Shown piece by piece: positions 27,080-35,770 of a stretch of DNA of 64,000 bases. Positions within the stretch are counted from its first letter, which is position 1, and each line of letters begins with the position of its first letter. The stretch is from Sphingobacteriales bacterium. Its GTDB lineage: Bacteria > Bacteroidota > Bacteroidia > Chitinophagales > Chitinophagaceae. The position numbers and the translations under genes were made by a program. The stretch spans positions 1-64,000 of the forward strand of contig JAPLEF010000105.1 in the NCBI GenBank assembly GCA_026391525.1, written 5' to 3'. Under the pieces are notes generated by a model. That model was not told the origin of the DNA. It saw only the letters and a program-made list of their open reading frames with translations, and searched no databases.

Positions 27080-28354
27080 CTACTTCATCACTGTGCTTGA
27101 ACCAAAATATTGATGTAAAATCTGAGGCAAATGGATACCGTTTTCTGTTTGATTGTTCTCCAGCAAAGCGGCCATAATTCTAGGAAGCGCAAGTGATGAA
27201 CCATTCAATGAATGCAGCAATTGGGTTTTACCCGATTCATCTTTATACCGGATTTTCATCCTGTTGGTCTGGAAAGTTTCGAAGTTGCTAACCGAGCTCA
27301 CTTCCAGCCATTTTTGCTGTGCCGCACTGTACACTTCAAAATCGTATGTAAGTGCAGAAGTGAAGCCCATATCGCCACCGCATAAACGAAGTATGCGGTA
27401 AGGCAGTTCCAGCAGTTGTAATAATTTTTCAACGTGAAGCACCATCTCTTCCAATACCCGGTAACTATCCTGTGGCATCACCAGTTGGATGATCTCCACC
27501 TTATCGAACTGATGAACCCTGTTTAGCCCCCGCACATCAGCACCGAAACTTCCGGCTTCCCTGCGGAAACAAGGAGTATATGCTGTCATCTTAACCGGCA
27601 AATCCGTCTCCTTTAAAATTTCGTTGCTATAGATATTCGTAACCGGAACTTCTGCGGTTGGAATGAGGAACAGTTTATCTTCGGTGACGTGATACATCTG
27701 CCCCTCCTTATCAGGTAACGCACCGGTTCCATAAGCTGTTTGCTCATTCACCAGTAATGGAGGCAGATATTCTGTATATCCGGCATCTGTATTGTAATCT
27801 AAAAAAAATTGAATTAAGCTCCTTTGCAACTTCGCTCCTTTACCTTTAAATAAAGGGAACCCGCTGCCCGCAATTTTTGCACCCGTTTCAAAGTCTACCA
27901 GATGGTAGGTTTTGATCAAATCCCAATGCGGTTTTGCTTCAGGAAATAAATCGGGTGTATTGCCACCCTGGCGAACGACTTCATTATCCTCTGCCGATTT
28001 ACCGAAGGGTACAGATGTATGCGGTAGATTGGGCAGTTGCAGCAATGTGCTGTTAAAATGGTTTTCCTGTGCTTCAAGATGAACTGTTTTATCTGCTAAA
28101 TCTGATTTCCATGAAGCAACTTCCTGTTTTTTTGATTCGGCTAAATCGCGATTCCCTGATGCCATTAATTGCCCGATTTCCTTCGAAGCCGCATTGATAG
28201 CTGCCTGTAGGTTTTCGGTTTCAGCCTTAGATTTTCGCAATGCTTCATCCATTTCCACCAGATGATCAACCAAACCCAATTTGGAAAAATTCCGTACCGA
28301 TAATCTTTCTTTTACCCATTCGGCCTGCTGCCTGATCAGTTGTACCTGAAGCAT
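27080..28354 (-). CDS. serS: serine--tRNA ligase
   Basis: A 424-residue class II aminoacyl-tRNA synthetase. The N-terminal 100 residues form the long antiparallel coiled-coil arm that contacts tRNA-Ser. The catalytic core has motif 2 in TPCFRREAGSFG and motif 3 in NGSSLALPRIMAALLENNQ. Length matches the family. It is convergent with the AlkB gene and divergent from the small gene at 28425. Confidence 0.97.
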   Translation of the reverse strand: MLQVQLIRQQAEWVKERLSVRNFSKLGLVDHLVEMDEALRKSKAETENLQAAINAASKEIGQLMASGNRDLAESKKQEVASWKSDLADKTVHLEAQENHFNSTLLQLPNLPHTSVPFGKSAEDNEVVRQGGNTPDLFPEAKPHWDLIKTYHLVDFETGAKIAGSGFPLFKGKGAKLQRSLIQFFLDYNTDAGYTEYLPPLLVNEQTAYGTGALPDKEGQMYHVTEDKLFLIPTAEVPVTNIYSNEILKETDLPVKMTAYTPCFRREAGSFGADVRGLNRVHQFDKVEIIQLVMPQDSYRVLEEMVLHVEKLLQLLELPYRILRLCGGDMGFTSALTYDFEVYSAAQQKWLEVSSVSNFETFQTNRMKIRYKDESGKTQLLHSLNGSSLALPRIMAALLENNQTENGIHLPQILHQYFGSSTVMK

Positions 28355-28412
28355 ATCAAATTCTATTTATGTGGTATAAGGCGGCAAAGATAATCGGGAA
28401 AACCTGAATACT

Positions 28413-28420
28413 TACATTTG
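28413..28420 (+). promoter_or_regulatory. candidate -7 box at leaderless distance
   Basis: TACATTTG (TAnnTTTG) ends four bases before the ATG at 28425, which would place the transcription start on or next to the start codon. No clear -33 box is seen. Confidence 0.35.
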
Positions 28421-28424
28421 CAGC

Positions 28425-28775
28425 ATGCAACATCCCGAAGAAGACCTTCAAGTGCGTTGGTTGAAGTTACGCATCAAGCTGAAAGAGCAATTCAATATCA
28501 AGCCCGATATGAATGGTGTTTTGCTGCTGATTGGGGTACAGGAACTCGGGCAGGGGCCACAGGAATTCAGTAAAGAGCAGAAGCAGGACCTGATGCATAT
28601 TGCCATCTGTACCATTTTATTGCCTGGTGGCTATTACAGTTTCGACGGACATGATGAAGAAGGGTGGCCGCACTTCACCCAAATGAGGGCATTACCAGGA
28701 TTTAATCTTTTTGAACAGGAAAATTTTTTAAAAGACCATATCTTGCTTTATTTTCAACAACAGGGCTTTATTTAA
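28425..28775 (+). CDS. conserved hypothetical protein, 116 residues
   Basis: A small soluble protein with no recognised domain. It is acidic overall, has no signal peptide or membrane helix, and contains NGVLLLIGVQELGQGPQEFS and a C-terminal half rich in aromatic residues (YYSFDGHDEEGWPHF). Codon use and spacing look like a real gene: it begins shortly after a TAnnTTTG box and ends 20 bases before the isomerase gene. It could be part of an operon with that isomerase. Function unknown. Confidence 0.72.
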   Translation: MQHPEEDLQVRWLKLRIKLKEQFNIKPDMNGVLLLIGVQELGQGPQEFSKEQKQDLMHIAICTILLPGGYYSFDGHDEEGWPHFTQMRALPGFNLFEQENFLKDHILLYFQQQGFI

Positions 28776-28795
28776 AGCCAATAAAAACATCTACA

Positions 28796-29509
28796 ATGAG
28801 CCATTTACGTTTACTTGCTATGCTGTCCTTATTTAGCGCTTTTGCTATTCCTGCTGCAAAAGCACAAGTCAGCAAACCTGCCAAAAACACTAAAACCGTT
28901 GCTGCAAAGCCCGGCAAACCCGTTGATCAACGCAGGGTGAAGATTACCACCGATTCCGGAATAATCATCGTTAAACTTTACGATTCCACCCCACTACACC
29001 GCGACAATTTCCTCAAGCTGGTAAAACAGGGCTTATATGATAGTTTACTCTTTCACCGCATCATTCCCGAATTCATGATACAAGGCGGCGACCCCATGAG
29101 CAAAAATGCAACACAAGGTGCTATGCTCGGTATGGGCGGTGCAGAAATGGCCCGAATCCCATCTGAATTTAAACGTAGCCTGATTCATAAAAAAGGAGCC
29201 CTGGCAGCAGCCCGTGATGGCAATCCTGAAAAAGCCAGTAGTGCCTGCCAGTTTTACATCGTTCAGGGAAAGAAAATCCCCTTAACTGAAATCGCCATGT
29301 ACGAACAGAATAAGGGATTTACTTACACCGTAGAACAAAAGAATATTTATCAGAACCTAGGAGGCACCCCGATGCTGGATATGGAATATACCGTTTTCGG
29401 AGAAGTGGTAAGCGGATTAGAAGTAGTAGATAAGATCGCCAAATTATCAAGAGATGGCAATAACCGCCCTAACATAGATATTCGTATGAAGATGGAAATT
29501 ATTAAATAA
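28796..29509 (+). CDS. exported cyclophilin-type peptidyl-prolyl isomerase
   Basis: A 237-residue protein with a signal peptide (about residues 1-23, ending AKAQ), a Lys/Pro-rich linker and a cyclophilin domain. Landmarks are LYDSTPLHRDNFLKLV, LFHRIIPEFMIQGGDP, ALAAARDGNPEKASSACQFY (with the usual Ser-Gln-Phe-like core) and FGEVVSGLEVVDKI. It should assist folding of envelope proteins by proline isomerisation in the periplasm. It follows the small hypothetical gene by 20 bases. Confidence 0.93.
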   Translation: MSHLRLLAMLSLFSAFAIPAAKAQVSKPAKNTKTVAAKPGKPVDQRRVKITTDSGIIIVKLYDSTPLHRDNFLKLVKQGLYDSLLFHRIIPEFMIQGGDPMSKNATQGAMLGMGGAEMARIPSEFKRSLIHKKGALAAARDGNPEKASSACQFYIVQGKKIPLTEIAMYEQNKGFTYTVEQKNIYQNLGGTPMLDMEYTVFGEVVSGLEVVDKIAKLSRDGNNRPNIDIRMKMEIIK

Positions 29510-29572
29510 CAACATATACCTTATTTTTATAACTAAATTGCGTGCAGCTTCAAACAAAAAATAAAACTGATT

Positions 29573-29950
29573 ATGAATTACCCATCCCACCTGCAGTATA
29601 CTAAAGACCATGAATGGATTAAATTAGAAGGCGATACCGCTACAATCGGTATAACCGATTTTGCGCAACACGAACTGGGCGACATCGTTTATATTGATAT
29701 CAATAGCGTAGGTAAATCATTTGCTGCGGAAGAGATTTTCGGTACCGTTGAGGCTGTTAAAACGGTAAGTGATCTTTTTTTACCGGTAGCCGGAACCGTT
29801 TTGGAAGTGAACCCTGCTCTTGAATCCAATCCCGAACTGGTAAACAGCGACCCTTATGGAGAAGGTTGGATGATCAAAATGAAAGTAGGCGAAGTGGCTG
29901 ATGTGGCAAAACTCATGAATGCAACTGCCTATGCTGCATTGGTTGATTAA
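29573..29950 (+). CDS. gcvH: glycine cleavage system H protein
   Basis: A 125-residue lipoyl carrier protein. The lipoylated lysine is K63 in the motif [13 protein letters not shown], and the C-terminal stretch [13 protein letters not shown] is characteristic. It shuttles the methylamine intermediate between the P, T and L proteins of the glycine cleavage complex; none of those genes is nearby. ATG start; a near-consensus TAAATTG lies upstream. It is followed after 30 bases by a VanZ-like gene. Confidence 0.96.
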   Translation: MNYPSHLQYTKDHEWIKLEGDTATIGITDFAQHELGDIVYIDINSVGKSFAAEEIFGTVEAVKTVSDLFLPVAGTVLEVNPALESNPELVNSDPYGEGWMIKMKVGEVADVAKLMNATAYAALVD

Positions 29951-29980
29951 GCGCACCTATCGCGGCTGAAAATTACCATC

Positions 29981-30397
29981 ATGACCCTAAAGAAATTCGG
30001 TAGATTTATCCCAGGTATCGCATGGTTTTTTGTGATACTATTCCTCATCACACTTCCAAAAGAGGATATGCCTGATGCAGTAGGCTGGTGGGGCTGGCTC
30101 GAAAAACTGCACTTCGATAAATGGGTTCATGCAGGGATGTTTGCTATCCAAACATGGCTGCTCATTATTCCGGTAAACAAGTTTGATATCCCTATAAAAG
30201 AAAAATGGCAATGGATGATAAGGGTATGTATGGCCGCTATCGTTTGGGGCATTTTTACCGAAATCATTCAACTATATGTTCCGGGAAGGAGTTTTGATTT
30301 GCTAGACTGGGCGGCTGACAGTTTAGGCGCATTATTGGCTTTGCTGTTAGCTAAAAGGCTGTTTCTGCGTAATTTGGAAAAAAAATCAATCGATTAA
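29981..30397 (+). CDS. VanZ family membrane protein
   Basis: A 138-residue protein with four hydrophobic segments. The family fingerprint is DKWVHAGMFAIQT and, near the end, EIIQLYVPGRSFDLLDWAADSLGALL. VanZ-like proteins are inner-membrane proteins of unclear function; the name giver confers low-level teicoplanin resistance. In Bacteroidota a VanZ-like gene next to gcvH is a frequent arrangement, so antibiotic resistance should not be assumed. Confidence 0.85.
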   Translation: MTLKKFGRFIPGIAWFFVILFLITLPKEDMPDAVGWWGWLEKLHFDKWVHAGMFAIQTWLLIIPVNKFDIPIKEKWQWMIRVCMAAIVWGIFTEIIQLYVPGRSFDLLDWAADSLGALLALLLAKRLFLRNLEKKSID

Positions 30398-30431
30398 TTG
30401 CACCTCATTGGCTTACAAATGGCTCGTGCTG

Positions 30432-30461
30432 TTGTTTTCTATCTTTTAAACCTTATTTTTG
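30432..30461 (+). promoter_or_regulatory. promoter of the DUF4290 gene
   Basis: TTG at 30432-30434 and TATTTTTG at 30454-30461 (exact TAnnTTTG) with a 19-base spacer. Because the box ends three bases before the ATG at 30465, transcription should begin at or after that codon, which favours the ATG at 30483 as the start. Confidence 0.55.
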
Positions 30462-30482
30462 TATATGATCGACGTAGAAAAC

Positions 30483-31211
30483 ATGGAATACAATACTACC
30501 AGAAACCATCTCATCATGAAAGAATATGGAAGGCATATTCAAAAGATGATTGAATATTTACTCACCGTAAAAGACAAAGAAGAAAGGCAGAATAATGCTT
30601 ATGCAGTGATAGAACTGATGGGCTTCCTGAATCCGCATTTGAAGAATGTAGAAGATTTCAGGCACAAACTGTGGGATCATTTATTCCTGATCAGCAATTT
30701 TGAATTAGACGTGGAAAGTCCATACCCAATTCCTACCCGTGAAACCCTGAAAGCAAAACCCGAAATACTTAGATATCCCAAACGGTATCCGAAATTCAAC
30801 CACTTAGGAAAGAATATTGAAGTGGTGATAGACAAAGCCCTTAAAGAACAGAATCCGGAAAAGAAACAAGGTTTTGCCAATGCCATTGCTTATTACATGA
30901 AGCTTACTTATAGCAACTGGCATAAAGAATTGGTTCACGATGATACCATTCAAGGTGAATTGAGCAGCATGACGAAAGGCGAACTGGAATTCAACAACAA
31001 GCCTTTTGTAAAACACCGCACCGATAACCGACCCGAACGCGATGATTATGGCAATACTGCACGTGTGCCTTACCGTCAGAATTTTGGTGCCAGAGATAAC
31101 CGCAATAATAACCGGGGAGATAATCGTGGTGGTAACCGTCCCAATAATGGTGGTCGCGATAACCGGGATAACCGCAATACGAACAACCGTAATTTCAAAA
31201 AAAGATATTGA
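30483..31211 (+). CDS. DUF4290 domain protein with Arg/Asn/Gly-rich tail
   Basis: About 242 residues counting from the ATG at 30483 (MEYNTTRN), the usual family beginning; an upstream ATG at 30465 is also in frame. The first 180 residues are the helical DUF4290 domain (EYGRHIQKMIEYLLTVKD, then NAYAVIELMGFLNP), found throughout Bacteroidota with no known function. The last 45 residues are low-complexity, built of RDN, NNR, RGG and NRP units, positively charged and disordered, similar to RNA-binding RGG-type tails. A strong terminator follows and murA is next. Confidence 0.85.
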   Translation: MEYNTTRNHLIMKEYGRHIQKMIEYLLTVKDKEERQNNAYAVIELMGFLNPHLKNVEDFRHKLWDHLFLISNFELDVESPYPIPTRETLKAKPEILRYPKRYPKFNHLGKNIEVVIDKALKEQNPEKKQGFANAIAYYMKLTYSNWHKELVHDDTIQGELSSMTKGELEFNNKPFVKHRTDNRPERDDYGNTARVPYRQNFGARDNRNNNRGDNRGGNRPNNGGRDNRDNRNTNNRNFKKRY

Positions 31212-31232
31212 CAGGCTAAACCTGCAAATTAA

Positions 31233-31266
31233 AACCCTGATGACCGATTGGCATCAGGGTTTTTTA
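31233..31266 (+). terminator. Rho-independent terminator after the DUF4290 gene
   Basis: AACCCTGATG (31233-31242) pairs perfectly with CATCAGGGTT (31252-31261), loop of nine, and the T run continues to 31266. Confidence 0.9.
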
Positions 31267-31316
31267 TTAGGTTTGTAAAAGAGGAGTATATATAACTTCC
31301 ATATAACTGAAATCAC

Positions 31317-32621
31317 ATGAATATTTTTGAAGTTACCGGAGGCCATAAATTATCAGGAAGCATAACTCCACAAGGTGCTAAGAACGAGGCCTTACAGGTT
31401 ATCAGTGCGGTTTTGCTGACGGCTGAAGAAGTGCTGATCAAAAACATACCTGATATTATTGATGTAAACCTGCTGATAGAATTGCTGAAAGATATGCAGG
31501 TTAAGGTAAACCGGATAGATACCCATACCTGTACTTTTAAGGCCGATGAGGTGGATGTAGCCTATCTGCAAAGCGACGCCTTCCATCAGAAAAGCGGGCG
31601 TTTACGCGGCTCCGTTATGCTGGCCGGTCCGCTGCTGGCACGGTTCAAGAAAGCCTATCTCCCAAAACCCGGCGGGGATAAGATAGGCAGGCGAAAGCTG
31701 GATACCCATCTGATCGGATTTGAAAAACTGGGCGCCAAGTATACCTATCATGAAGATGCAAGTTATTTCACGCTGGAAGCAGCACAGTTAAAAGGCACAT
31801 TCCTTTTACTCGACGAACCCAGTGTAACAGGAACGGCTAACATCCTGATGGCAGCTGTATTGGCTGAAGGAACCACTAGTATTTACAATGCCGCTTGTGA
31901 ACCTTATATCCAGCAACTCAGCAAGATGCTGGTTCGGATGGGTGCAAGCATCGAAGGAATCGGTAGTAACCTGCTCATCATACATGGGGTTAGCAAACTG
32001 AATGGTACCACACACCAGATGTTGCCCGATATGATTGAAGTAGGGAGCTTTATCGGTTTAGCCGCCATGACCCAAAGCGCTATTACCATCCGAAATGCAG
32101 GCGTTGCAGACCTTGGAGTGATCCCCGATAAATTCCGACAGCTCGGTATTGTGCTTGATATTATCGGAGATGATATCCATATACCTGCACAGGACGACTA
32201 TGAAATACAAAAATTCATGGACGGGGGCATACTCACCATTTATGATCATCCCTGGCCCGGGTTGACACCGGATTTACTGAGTATCATTTTAGTAACCGCC
32301 ATTCAGGCAAAAGGCAGTTTGCTCATCCATCAGAAAATGTTTGAAAGCCGGTTGTTTTTTGTAGATAAACTGATTGAAATGGGCGCACAGGTAATATTGT
32401 GCGACCCGCATCGTGCCGTAGTTGTAGGGCTTGAGCGGGAAAAAAATCTTCGGGGTATCACCATGAGCTCTCCTGATATCCGTGCGGGCGTTTCATTGTT
32501 GATTGCCGCTTTAAGCGCAGATGGCAAAAGCAAGATCCAAAATATTGAACAGATTGATCGGGGATACGAAAATATCGACGGCAGGCTGAATGCATTAGGA
32601 GCAGCCATAAAAAGATTATAA
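31317..32621 (+). CDS. murA: UDP-N-acetylglucosamine 1-carboxyvinyltransferase (Asp-type active site)
   Basis: A 434-residue EPSP-synthase-fold enzyme that adds enolpyruvate to UDP-GlcNAc, the first committed step of peptidoglycan synthesis. The family N terminus GSITPQGAKNEALQVI with its catalytic lysine (K22) is present. At the active-site loop the usual Cys (C115 in E. coli, PGGCAIG) is replaced: the sequence is KPGGDKIGRRKLDTH with D121. A Cys-to-Asp change here is known to make MurA insensitive to fosfomycin. Length slightly exceeds E. coli MurA (419). It is followed by gmk. Confidence 0.95.
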   Translation: MNIFEVTGGHKLSGSITPQGAKNEALQVISAVLLTAEEVLIKNIPDIIDVNLLIELLKDMQVKVNRIDTHTCTFKADEVDVAYLQSDAFHQKSGRLRGSVMLAGPLLARFKKAYLPKPGGDKIGRRKLDTHLIGFEKLGAKYTYHEDASYFTLEAAQLKGTFLLLDEPSVTGTANILMAAVLAEGTTSIYNAACEPYIQQLSKMLVRMGASIEGIGSNLLIIHGVSKLNGTTHQMLPDMIEVGSFIGLAAMTQSAITIRNAGVADLGVIPDKFRQLGIVLDIIGDDIHIPAQDDYEIQKFMDGGILTIYDHPWPGLTPDLLSIILVTAIQAKGSLLIHQKMFESRLFFVDKLIEMGAQVILCDPHRAVVVGLEREKNLRGITMSSPDIRAGVSLLIAALSADGKSKIQNIEQIDRGYENIDGRLNALGAAIKRL

Positions 32622-32726
32622 TAAAATCCGCTTAATTTGATAGGCAATTGAGAATAAAACTGGTGATGTAAAATCTCACTTCATTCAAGAGCCCGAAATT
32701 TCGCTATTTTTTCTTTTTATTTGCAA

Positions 32727-33302
32727 ATGGTTTCACTGCATCAAAAAATACTGATCATCACTGCTCCATCCGGTGCCGGGAAAACTTCCATCACCCATCA
32801 TCTGATGAAAACTTTTCCAAAACTTGCTTTCTCCGTATCGGCAACAACCCGAGAATCGAGAGAGAATGAAAATGAAGGGGTTGATTATTATTTCATGAAT
32901 ATTGAAACGTTCAAGCAAAAGATACAACAGCATGAATTTGCAGAATGGGAGATGGTTTATGAAGGAAAATATTATGGCACTTTGAAATCGGAGTTAAAGC
33001 GGATTTGGGCCTTTGATAAGGTACCTGTTCTTGATATTGATGTGAAAGGAGCCATTCATGTACAACAACAGTATCCCGAAAATACCCTGAGCATTTTTGT
33101 TGAACCCCCATCAGTAGACGAACTTAAAATCAGGTTACAAGCCAGAGGTACCGAAACTGAAGATACGCTTCGGGCAAGGGTGAATAAAGCAGCCTATGAA
33201 ATATCTTTCAAAGACCAGTTTGATGAAGTGATTGTAAATGCAGAACTTGAAGTGGCATGTGCACAGGCCAGTAAGCTGGTTGCAGATTTTTTAGCCAGCT
33301 AA
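32727..33302 (+). CDS. gmk: guanylate kinase
   Basis: A 191-residue P-loop kinase converting GMP to GDP. The Walker A motif is APSGAGKT (13-20), followed by the GMP-binding SATTRESRENENEGVDYYF and the EWEMVYEGKYYGT stretch. Length matches the family. The frame opens at a TTG at 32721; ATG at 32727 is the better start. It lies 42 bases before gldE. Confidence 0.96.
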   Translation: MVSLHQKILIITAPSGAGKTSITHHLMKTFPKLAFSVSATTRESRENENEGVDYYFMNIETFKQKIQQHEFAEWEMVYEGKYYGTLKSELKRIWAFDKVPVLDIDVKGAIHVQQQYPENTLSIFVEPPSVDELKIRLQARGTETEDTLRARVNKAAYEISFKDQFDEVIVNAELEVACAQASKLVADFLAS

Positions 33303-33344
33303 ATGAAACTTCAGGATATCATTGCTATTTTCTAATTTTAGCTT

Positions 33345-34634
33345 ATGGAATGGATTGCACTGGTATCGATTGTAATTGCACTGATCCTGATCGGATTACT
33401 TTCAGGGATTGAGATAGCATTTGTTTCTGCGAATAAATTATCCATTGAACTCAAAAAGAAACAGGGCACCAATAGTGGTATCACCTGGGGTTCTTTTTCG
33501 GATAAGCCCACCCGTTTTATCGGTGCATTGCTGTTTTCGCTGAATGTATTGCTGGTGGTTTACGGCCTCCTGATAGGCGATTTTCTGTATCCCGTTTGGA
33601 AATGGTTTGAAGGAAAACTTCCCGCTTCCGCCGCTGATTATGTGAAATATATCAGGCTTTTCGTAGAAACGATCCTTTCCACCATCATCATTCTATTTGT
33701 CGAATTCATGAGCAAGGCCTTCTTCCGGGCAAGAAACAATACCATACTTACTTCTCCGATTGTTACTTCACTGGCGGTATTTTTTTACTGGCTTTTTTCA
33801 TCAGTTGCGGCATTATTCGTGCAGATGGCAGAGTGGATTCTGAAATATGTTTTCAATGTAAAACTCAGCAACAAGAAAGAAGCTTTCAGCAAAATAGACC
33901 TGGAACACTTCCTTCAGCAAAGTAAGAACAATGAGGAAACAGACAGTTCGGAAATCAATAAAGCCCTTTTTGAAAACGCCCTATCCCTGAGCGAAACCAA
34001 AATAAGAGAATGCCTCATCCCCAGAAGGGAGATTGAAGGGATGAGTATCGACCTCCCGATACAGGAAGTGAAAGCCCGTTTCATTGAAACCAAACTAAGC
34101 AAGATTGTTGTTTTTGAGAAGAACATAGACAATATCCTGGGCTATGTTCATCACCTCGACATGTTCAGCAAACCTGCATCTCTCAGGGAAATACTACATC
34201 CCATTCCCACAATACCCGAAACGATGAGCGCTACCGATCTGATGAATAAATTCAGCAAAGAGCGAAAAAGTATCGCCTGGGTGATTGATGAATTTGGAGG
34301 TACTGCAGGCATTGTGACTATGGAAGATCTGCTGGAAGAAATTTTCGGAGAAATAGAAGATGAATATGATGTTGCTGAAACTTTTGTAGACAAACAAATT
34401 GCCAGCGATGAATATCTTTTCAGCGGAAGGCTGGAAATAGACTTCATCAAAGAAAAATACCATTTACGTTTTCCTGGAGATGATGGTGCAGAAACCCTTT
34501 CCGGATACATCATTGAAAACAACGGTGCGATCCCGCATCAAAAGGAACGGATCATTATCGGCAATATGGAATTTGATATCCTCAATGTTACTGACACCAG
34601 GATAGAAACCGTGAAAGTAAAAGTGCTCATCTGA
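33345..34634 (+). CDS. gldE: GldE-type CNNM/CBS-domain membrane protein
   Basis: A 429-residue protein with an N-terminal DUF21/CNNM membrane domain (three to four helices, about 1-170), a CBS-domain pair (about 200-330, including ERKSIAWVIDEFGGTAGIVT) and a C-terminal CorC/HlyC transporter-associated domain. This architecture fits both CorC-like magnesium/cobalt efflux proteins and the gliding-associated GldE; the family assignment to GldE is favoured in Bacteroidota and by the nearby gldC. In gliding flavobacteria, GldE supports the type IX secretion/gliding machinery. Its usual partners (ssb, gldD) are absent here. Confidence 0.8.
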   Translation: MEWIALVSIVIALILIGLLSGIEIAFVSANKLSIELKKKQGTNSGITWGSFSDKPTRFIGALLFSLNVLLVVYGLLIGDFLYPVWKWFEGKLPASAADYVKYIRLFVETILSTIIILFVEFMSKAFFRARNNTILTSPIVTSLAVFFYWLFSSVAALFVQMAEWILKYVFNVKLSNKKEAFSKIDLEHFLQQSKNNEETDSSEINKALFENALSLSETKIRECLIPRREIEGMSIDLPIQEVKARFIETKLSKIVVFEKNIDNILGYVHHLDMFSKPASLREILHPIPTIPETMSATDLMNKFSKERKSIAWVIDEFGGTAGIVTMEDLLEEIFGEIEDEYDVAETFVDKQIASDEYLFSGRLEIDFIKEKYHLRFPGDDGAETLSGYIIENNGAIPHQKERIIIGNMEFDILNVTDTRIETVKVKVLI

Positions 34635-34639
34635 TCAAC

Positions 34640-35728
34640 ATGACGGTTGCTGTTCAAATATCCGGTGCTGTTATGGATGAAGAAAGACAGTTGAAGCAAG
34701 CGATTTTTTTTTGTAAAGCCCTTGCAGATTCGAACCCCGGTTTGAAAGCTTATTTTATTTTCAACCACCAGAACATTCCAAACAATGCCCGGCAATCTGG
34801 CTACCAAAATATTTTTATTTCACCATCAGCAACCAACAATTTGCTGCTCCATTTTTGGTACCAGTTCAAATTAACTGCTCAACTGGAGAAAAAGAATACT
34901 AGCCTATTCATCAGTTCTGGTCCCTGTTGCAGTTTTAGAACTGCTACCCGGTCGGTTATCTGTTTGGATTGGCCTGATTTGCATAACAGGAATGGACGTT
35001 ACCTGAAGAGATTCCTTCCTAAATTCATCAGTCAGTCTATCTTGATTCAGGTACCAAATGATTATGTACAAGAACAGGTGTTGCTGAAATTTCCTTTAGC
35101 AGCTTCAAAACTGGTGGTCATCCCAAGCGGCTTCTGCCTCCCTTTAATTGAAAATACCGAAGCTTCCTTAGTTGCCTTAAAAAATGAACTTACCGGAGGA
35201 AAGGAATATTTTCTGTACGAGGCAAGGTGTGGAACAATTGAGGATTGCATAACCCAACTAAAGGCATTTTCTCATTTCAAGAAATGGCAGCAATCTAATT
35301 TTCGTTTAGTGCTTATCGTTAGTAAAGAACAGCATAAGGCAATCTCGGTGAAGTTGCCTACTTACAAATACAAAACAGAAGTCCATCTCCTCTTGTCTGA
35401 AGAAAAAGTTCATTCAAAAATATTATACGCTGCTGCATACACGGTACTGCTAATGCCATCGAACTTGGGCGTTAACCCCTATATCATCCGTATGCTGGAA
35501 TCAGGTACAACTTTAGTATTACCCGATCATCCCTATTACCGCTCATCTTTTGGAGCAGCGGTTCATTATACTGCACCCGATGAAAAAGGAATTTCTCAGG
35601 CCATGATCCTTATGTATAAAAATGAAGATGCCAGGAATTCCCTTTTACAATATGCTGCTGAAAAAATGAAAGAACACAGTTTGGAAAATAGTTCCCTGAA
35701 ACTAGCTGAAGCCATTTTGAAAACATAA
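34640..35728 (+). CDS. glycosyltransferase-like protein
   Basis: A 362-residue soluble protein with the two-lobed layout of GT-B glycosyltransferases. The N-terminal lobe is divergent (the stretch VICLDWPDLHNRNGRYLKR resembles the linker seen in group 1 enzymes); the C-terminal lobe carries the family-4-like end VLLMPSNLGVNPYIIRMLES followed by GTTLVLPDH. The usual EPFG motif is replaced by NLGVNP. No membrane helix. It starts five bases after gldE, so the two are translationally linked. Donor and acceptor are unknown. Confidence 0.65.
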   Translation: MTVAVQISGAVMDEERQLKQAIFFCKALADSNPGLKAYFIFNHQNIPNNARQSGYQNIFISPSATNNLLLHFWYQFKLTAQLEKKNTSLFISSGPCCSFRTATRSVICLDWPDLHNRNGRYLKRFLPKFISQSILIQVPNDYVQEQVLLKFPLAASKLVVIPSGFCLPLIENTEASLVALKNELTGGKEYFLYEARCGTIEDCITQLKAFSHFKKWQQSNFRLVLIVSKEQHKAISVKLPTYKYKTEVHLLLSEEKVHSKILYAAAYTVLLMPSNLGVNPYIIRMLESGTTLVLPDHPYYRSSFGAAVHYTAPDEKGISQAMILMYKNEDARNSLLQYAAEKMKEHSLENSSLKLAEAILKT

Positions 35729-35750
35729 CGTACGAAACTCCATAAATTTG
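35716..35750 (+). promoter_or_regulatory. promoter of gldC
   Basis: TTTG at 35716-35719 and TAAATTTG at 35743-35750 (exact TAnnTTTG) with a 23-base spacer; the ATG is 21 bases downstream. The -33 element lies inside the end of the preceding gene. Confidence 0.5.
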
Positions 35751-35770
35751 CACCTAATCTGAATAACGAT

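Noticed and set aside
29981-30397. Glycopeptide resistance locus (VanZ-like)
   Set aside because: Only a VanZ-like membrane protein is present, with no vanHAX or regulator; this family is common next to gcvH in Bacteroidota.
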